A stretch of DNA of 64,000 nt, taken from assembly GCF_038592985.1 (NCBI RefSeq), contig NZ_CP151951.1, forward strand, positions 5,310,501-5,374,500. The letters are read 5' to 3'. Under the pieces are notes generated by a model. The model did not search any database. It saw only the letters and a program-made list of their open reading frames with translations, and was not told the DNA's origin. Below are positions 61,471 through 64,000 of the stretch, piece by piece. A program made the translations under genes and the position numbers. Each line of letters starts with the position of its first letter. The stretch's first letter is position 1. Source of the stretch: Paenibacillus sp. FSL R10-2782 (GTDB lineage: Bacteria; Bacillota; Bacilli; Paenibacillales; Paenibacillaceae).

Positions 61471-62148
61471 TTAAGGAGCTTCATACTTGGAAATAAATCT
61501 TTCTCGATCTTTAACAATCTCATTTTTATAGGCATCTTGATACGTTTTATACTCCTCTGTCTTGGTTAGTTCATTAGCAATGCTCTCTTCACTAAGCGCC
61601 TGGATACTGTTTTTCGAAAAAACATCTGTTTTTACCTCTATGTTAGAATTAGGGCCTGATACTAACATAGAACCATCGGGCCGTGCGTTAGCAGTGAATA
61701 CATAAATTTTTCCTTCCTGTGGAAGAAGATCGTCTTCATTTAAGAAATATTCGCTCTTATCATCACTCAGACCTCCGTTTTTTTGAATTGGAATGGAAAC
61801 ATCCTTCTTTAAATTACCTTTTATATTATCAAGCACTCTAACCGAATAATTCGTATAGGGCATCGTCAATACTTTGGGGCCATCCTCCGTTTCTTTCGTG
61901 ACAGGAAATTTATACTCCGTTCCCGTCATTTCTTCTACGAGGCCTACAAATGCATAGTCAGCATAACCTACAACCTCTTTGGGGTTATTTATATCTATAA
62001 CAAATGATGCTTGTATATAGCTAGTTGGAATTTCGCCAGATTTCGTTATATTCTTGTCTATCTTAGGATTTGAACAGCCAGAAGCCAGTATTGCAACCGT
62101 AGTGAAAATGGACAAGATCATAAATGCTTTCTTCATGCTAGTTTTCAT
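61471..62148 (-). CDS. Lipoprotein, paralogue B, unknown function
   Basis: 225 residues, highly similar to paralogue A, with the same lipobox ASGC and the same beta-rich body. Differences cluster in the carboxyl third (LNEDDLLPQEGKIYVFTANA versus LFEDDSLPQKGKVYVFTATA). It starts 18 bases after the metalloprotease stop, behind GGAGGTACAACC, so it is co-transcribed with that gene and may be its partner or inhibitor (inference). Confidence 0.8.
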   Translation of the reverse strand: MKTSMKKAFMILSIFTTVAILASGCSNPKIDKNITKSGEIPTSYIQASFVIDINNPKEVVGYADYAFVGLVEEMTGTEYKFPVTKETEDGPKVLTMPYTNYSVRVLDNIKGNLKKDVSIPIQKNGGLSDDKSEYFLNEDDLLPQEGKIYVFTANARPDGSMLVSGPNSNIEVKTDVFSKNSIQALSEESIANELTKTEEYKTYQDAYKNEIVKDRERFISKYEAP

Positions 62149-62165
62149 TGGTTGTACCTCCTTAA

Positions 62166-62696
62166 TTAGTATCTTTTATAAGCAAGATCGTATGAAGCTT
62201 TATCATTAGCGCTGAGCCTTGTTATAGACGTAACATACGCATACATTAAATCATTACTTGTATTATGTTCCAACCCAAGAGCATGACCAAGCTCATGAGT
62301 GGCAACATTTTGTTTCTCAGCAGAACTCAACTGGTTCATTCGATATTGATTGAATGTCATCCTACCTGATGGATAGGTTAGAGCAGCATAGTTATCTATA
62401 TCGTAATAATCGGACAAAGTAACATCTTCAATAGTTGATGCATAGTCCGGTCTAATAATGCCAAATTTATAATTTTCCCAGGTATTTACCCCGGCATTAA
62501 ATGAAGTTTGATAAGCTGTACTTCCTCCCCATTCTAGGTGCTTAGTAGAATCAACTAAATCCCACGACAATAAGGATGTGGTAGCAGCAGAGGCTTGCAA
62601 AGAAAAAAACAATGAACTGTGTAATGATAAAATAGTAAGTGCAGCAATTGTAACGATTTTTTTAGTCATAACTTTATGGATATTCCCCTTCTTCAT
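62166..62696 (-). CDS. Secreted matrixin-like zinc metalloprotease
   Basis: 176 residues from ATG 62696 (GGGAGGATATAG upstream). A long signal peptide (KKIVTIAALTILSLHSSLFF...ASA) and a compact catalytic domain with the metzincin site VATHELGHALGLEHN (HExxHxxGxxH) and a Met-turn candidate DLMYAY twelve residues later. Shorter than typical bacterial matrixins, with no propeptide seen. Zinc-dependent extracellular proteolysis is expected. It heads an operon with lipoprotein B. Confidence 0.88.
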   Translation of the reverse strand: MKKGNIHKVMTKKIVTIAALTILSLHSSLFFSLQASAATTSLLSWDLVDSTKHLEWGGSTAYQTSFNAGVNTWENYKFGIIRPDYASTIEDVTLSDYYDIDNYAALTYPSGRMTFNQYRMNQLSSAEKQNVATHELGHALGLEHNTSNDLMYAYVTSITRLSANDKASYDLAYKRY

Positions 62697-63471
62697 TCTA
62701 TATCCTCCCTAAATTTTAATATAATTTTAAAACAAATTGATAAAATTCCATTCCTCTAATTTTCTATAAAAGGACACCTCCTTTTATGATGTGCTCCCCA
62801 TTAAGATGCATGAGGTTTGCACACAGCCCTTTGAGTCCCTCTATTCATTAGACACTCACTGTTGCAGTTCTAAGGTGAAAGGAGAGAACTAAATCGCCCC
62901 ACGCCCCAAACTATAGCAACAAACCCTCTTTATGTCATTGACTATAAAACTATGAAAATTCCAAAATTTATGATATGTTTATGTATCCTTTTTTATGCTC
63001 TATCGTCCATATGAACGAATCCAGGTAGTTCCATCCAAGCTTGATGCAACAAGTTTTTTATAATAATTTGACCTTAAAAGAGTACTCGTACTTTGGGTTA
63101 TAGTCAGTAATCTTTAAAAATATTAATTCAGAAAAATCTGAGTGTTCTTTCAGTGATTTGTGGATTTGGTAAGTCCAAATCGTCGGTTCACCAGATATTT
63201 TTCATAACTAAACTCTCGTATATTCAACTCATCAAGTTATAAGAAACCGATTTTTTCAGAAAATACCTCCATCCTGTTAACTTCGTATCCGAAATACCTA
63301 AGTTTTTTCACTCATCACAGGTGACCCTAGTAGGGGATAAAATGATTGTTTGAAAAGGATATGTTTTAATCTATACAAACACCAAGATTAGAATAGATAT
63401 CCTCATGCACTTTCATATTTCCCAAAAATACACATGGCATCCTAAAATAAGTACCAACTGAGGAGGGATGT
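62697..63471. other. Intergenic region (~775 bases) without a supported gene
   Basis: AT-rich on both strands, with many stops in all frames and no good ribosome site followed by a frame longer than ~28 codons. It contains the promoters of the metalloprotease operon and the Spo0E-like gene. Possibly decayed DNA; nothing else recognised. Confidence 0.5.
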
Positions 63472-63654
63472 ATGATGGAAAGTGAGGTAACTTTGCAACA
63501 GCGATTGGAGAACAATCGACAACGACTCTATGATTTGCAAGAAAAATATGGACTAAGCCATATTGATGTACTCAGGCAATCTATGGTTTTGGACGAGCTG
63601 ATCAATCAATATAATCGGATATACTATACAAAATTAAAAAAGCCGATTGCTTGA
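63472..63654 (+). CDS. Spo0E-like aspartyl-phosphate phosphatase
   Basis: 60 residues from ATG 63472 or 63475 (GAGGAGGGATGT upstream). Signature LRQSMVLDELINQYNR, nearly the same as the protein at 31499-31678 (EQSMLLDELINQYNR). Expected to dephosphorylate Spo0A~P. It is followed by a hairpin (CGATTGCTT/AAGCAATCG) over its stop codon and lies next to an AbrB/zinc-ribbon gene. Confidence 0.87.
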   Translation: MMESEVTLQQRLENNRQRLYDLQEKYGLSHIDVLRQSMVLDELINQYNRIYYTKLKKPIA

Positions 63655-63738
63655 AAGCAATCGACTGGACGAGAAACTTGTGGTGGGTCGCTCGCCCTTT
63701 TATTGTAACATACATGCCAAATCATCTGATTGCCAGCT

Positions 63739-63987
63739 TTATCGTTTATTTTTCAGTTCATTCATACAGAAGATACAGATCCAAGTACTTTTAAAATATG
63801 TAATATGTTGGAGATTTCCACATAAAATACAGGCCTCCCCCGCGTATCGTCGCATAATCAAGCCACTATCCGTCATCCAAAATTCCATGACTGTGTGCTT
63901 TCCAATCCCTAGACGCCTCCTTATATCCACAGGGATGACAATCCGACCTAAGCTATCCAAGTCCCTGACCATTCCTACACGATCCAA
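63739..63987 (-). CDS. AbrB-like regulator with zinc ribbon
   Basis: 82 residues from TTG 63987, seven bases after AGGAGG. AbrB domain (VRDLDSLGRIVIPVDIRRRL) and a four-Cys ribbon (CILCGNLQHITYFKSTWIC with a second CxxC, CIFC). Same ribbon as the regulators at 33472-33903 and 33939-34385 but without their C-terminal HTH. Likely a transition-state DNA-binding protein; neighbour of a Spo0E-like gene. Confidence 0.85.
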   Translation of the reverse strand: MDRVGMVRDLDSLGRIVIPVDIRRRLGIGKHTVMEFWMTDSGLIMRRYAGEACILCGNLQHITYFKSTWICIFCMNELKNKR

Positions 63988-64000
63988 GAAAAAACCTCCT

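Larger units (their letters stand above)
61365..62190. repeat. Direct repeat copy B (826 bases)
   Basis: Second copy of 58396-59230, followed on its right by an intact matrixin gene that reads into the repeat (last codons of the metalloprotease are inside it). Copy B therefore keeps the ancestral context and copy A is the transposed one. Confidence 0.8.

Noticed and set aside
58396..62190. Duplicated lipoprotein region as an insertion sequence or transposon
   Set aside because: No transposase, no terminal inverted repeats and no target-site duplication seen; homologous or illegitimate recombination explains it better.

Overview
The window looks like chromosomal DNA of a low-to-mid GC, spore-forming Firmicute of the Paenibacillus polymyxa group. 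The signs are the carboxyl two thirds of the fused beta/alpha-amylase known from P. polymyxa, a pectate lyase, many carbohydrate transporters with AraC/YesN, LacI and GntR control, two Spo0E-like phosphatases, AbrB-type regulators, a serine T-box leader and CcpA-like cre sites. No rRNA, tRNA, CRISPR array or complete insertion sequence was seen.

Layout. 1-10.3 kb: end of the amylase, a small holin-like type I toxin with a likely antisense RNA, then a sugar ABC system whose binding protein, response regulator and histidine kinase lie on the minus strand and whose two permeases diverge on the plus strand. 10.4-12.8 kb: a chemoreceptor and a catalytically dead signal peptidase I remnant. 13.1-17.3 kb: a pectin operon (PL9 lyase, GPH symporter, GH105 hydrolase) with a cre site. 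17.4-19.4 kb: an overlapping ATPase plus PD-(D/E)XK nuclease pair, probably a defence system of unrecognised type. 19.6-27.1 kb: cell-envelope genes (polysaccharide deacetylase, OatA-like acyltransferase, NSS transporter, DUF2339 protein). 27.2-31.4 kb: an accessory stretch of small genes, gene fragments and two paralogous secreted proteins. 31.5-36 kb: Spo0E-like protein, an RRNPP (XRE-TPR) receptor with a hidden propeptide gene, two AbrB/zinc-ribbon/HTH regulators, and a divergent seryl-tRNA synthetase under a T-box. 36.4-39.9 kb: an IetAS-like ATPase/subtilase defence pair. 40-53 kb: sugar use (GH43-like secreted enzyme, cellobiose-type PTS with GH1 enzyme and GntR regulator, sucrose phosphorylase with GPH transporter, esterase-like hydrolase and LacI regulator) and a secreted protein of unknown role. 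53.5-56.4 kb: WG-repeat protein, a small Cys/His protein and an alpha/beta hydrolase. 56.7-58.3 kb: a second RRNPP receptor with its propeptide and a degenerate second propeptide. 58.4-62.7 kb: a rearranged cluster of lipoproteins with an 830-bp duplication, a frameshifted copper-amine-oxidase-N-like gene and a matrixin-like metalloprotease. 63.4-64 kb: another Spo0E-like gene and another AbrB/zinc-ribbon gene.

Two themes stand out. Polysaccharide breakdown operons are each paired with their own transporter and regulator. In addition, RRNPP peptide signalling genes, Spo0E-like phosphatases and AbrB-like regulators occur together twice, which suggests (inference) that peptide signalling feeds into the transition-state and sporulation network. 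The most likely undescribed items are the 17.4-19.4 kb ATPase/nuclease pair, the two peptide-signalling cassettes with unannotated propeptides, and the T-box-controlled divergent SerRS. Function was assigned by reading motifs; no database search was run.
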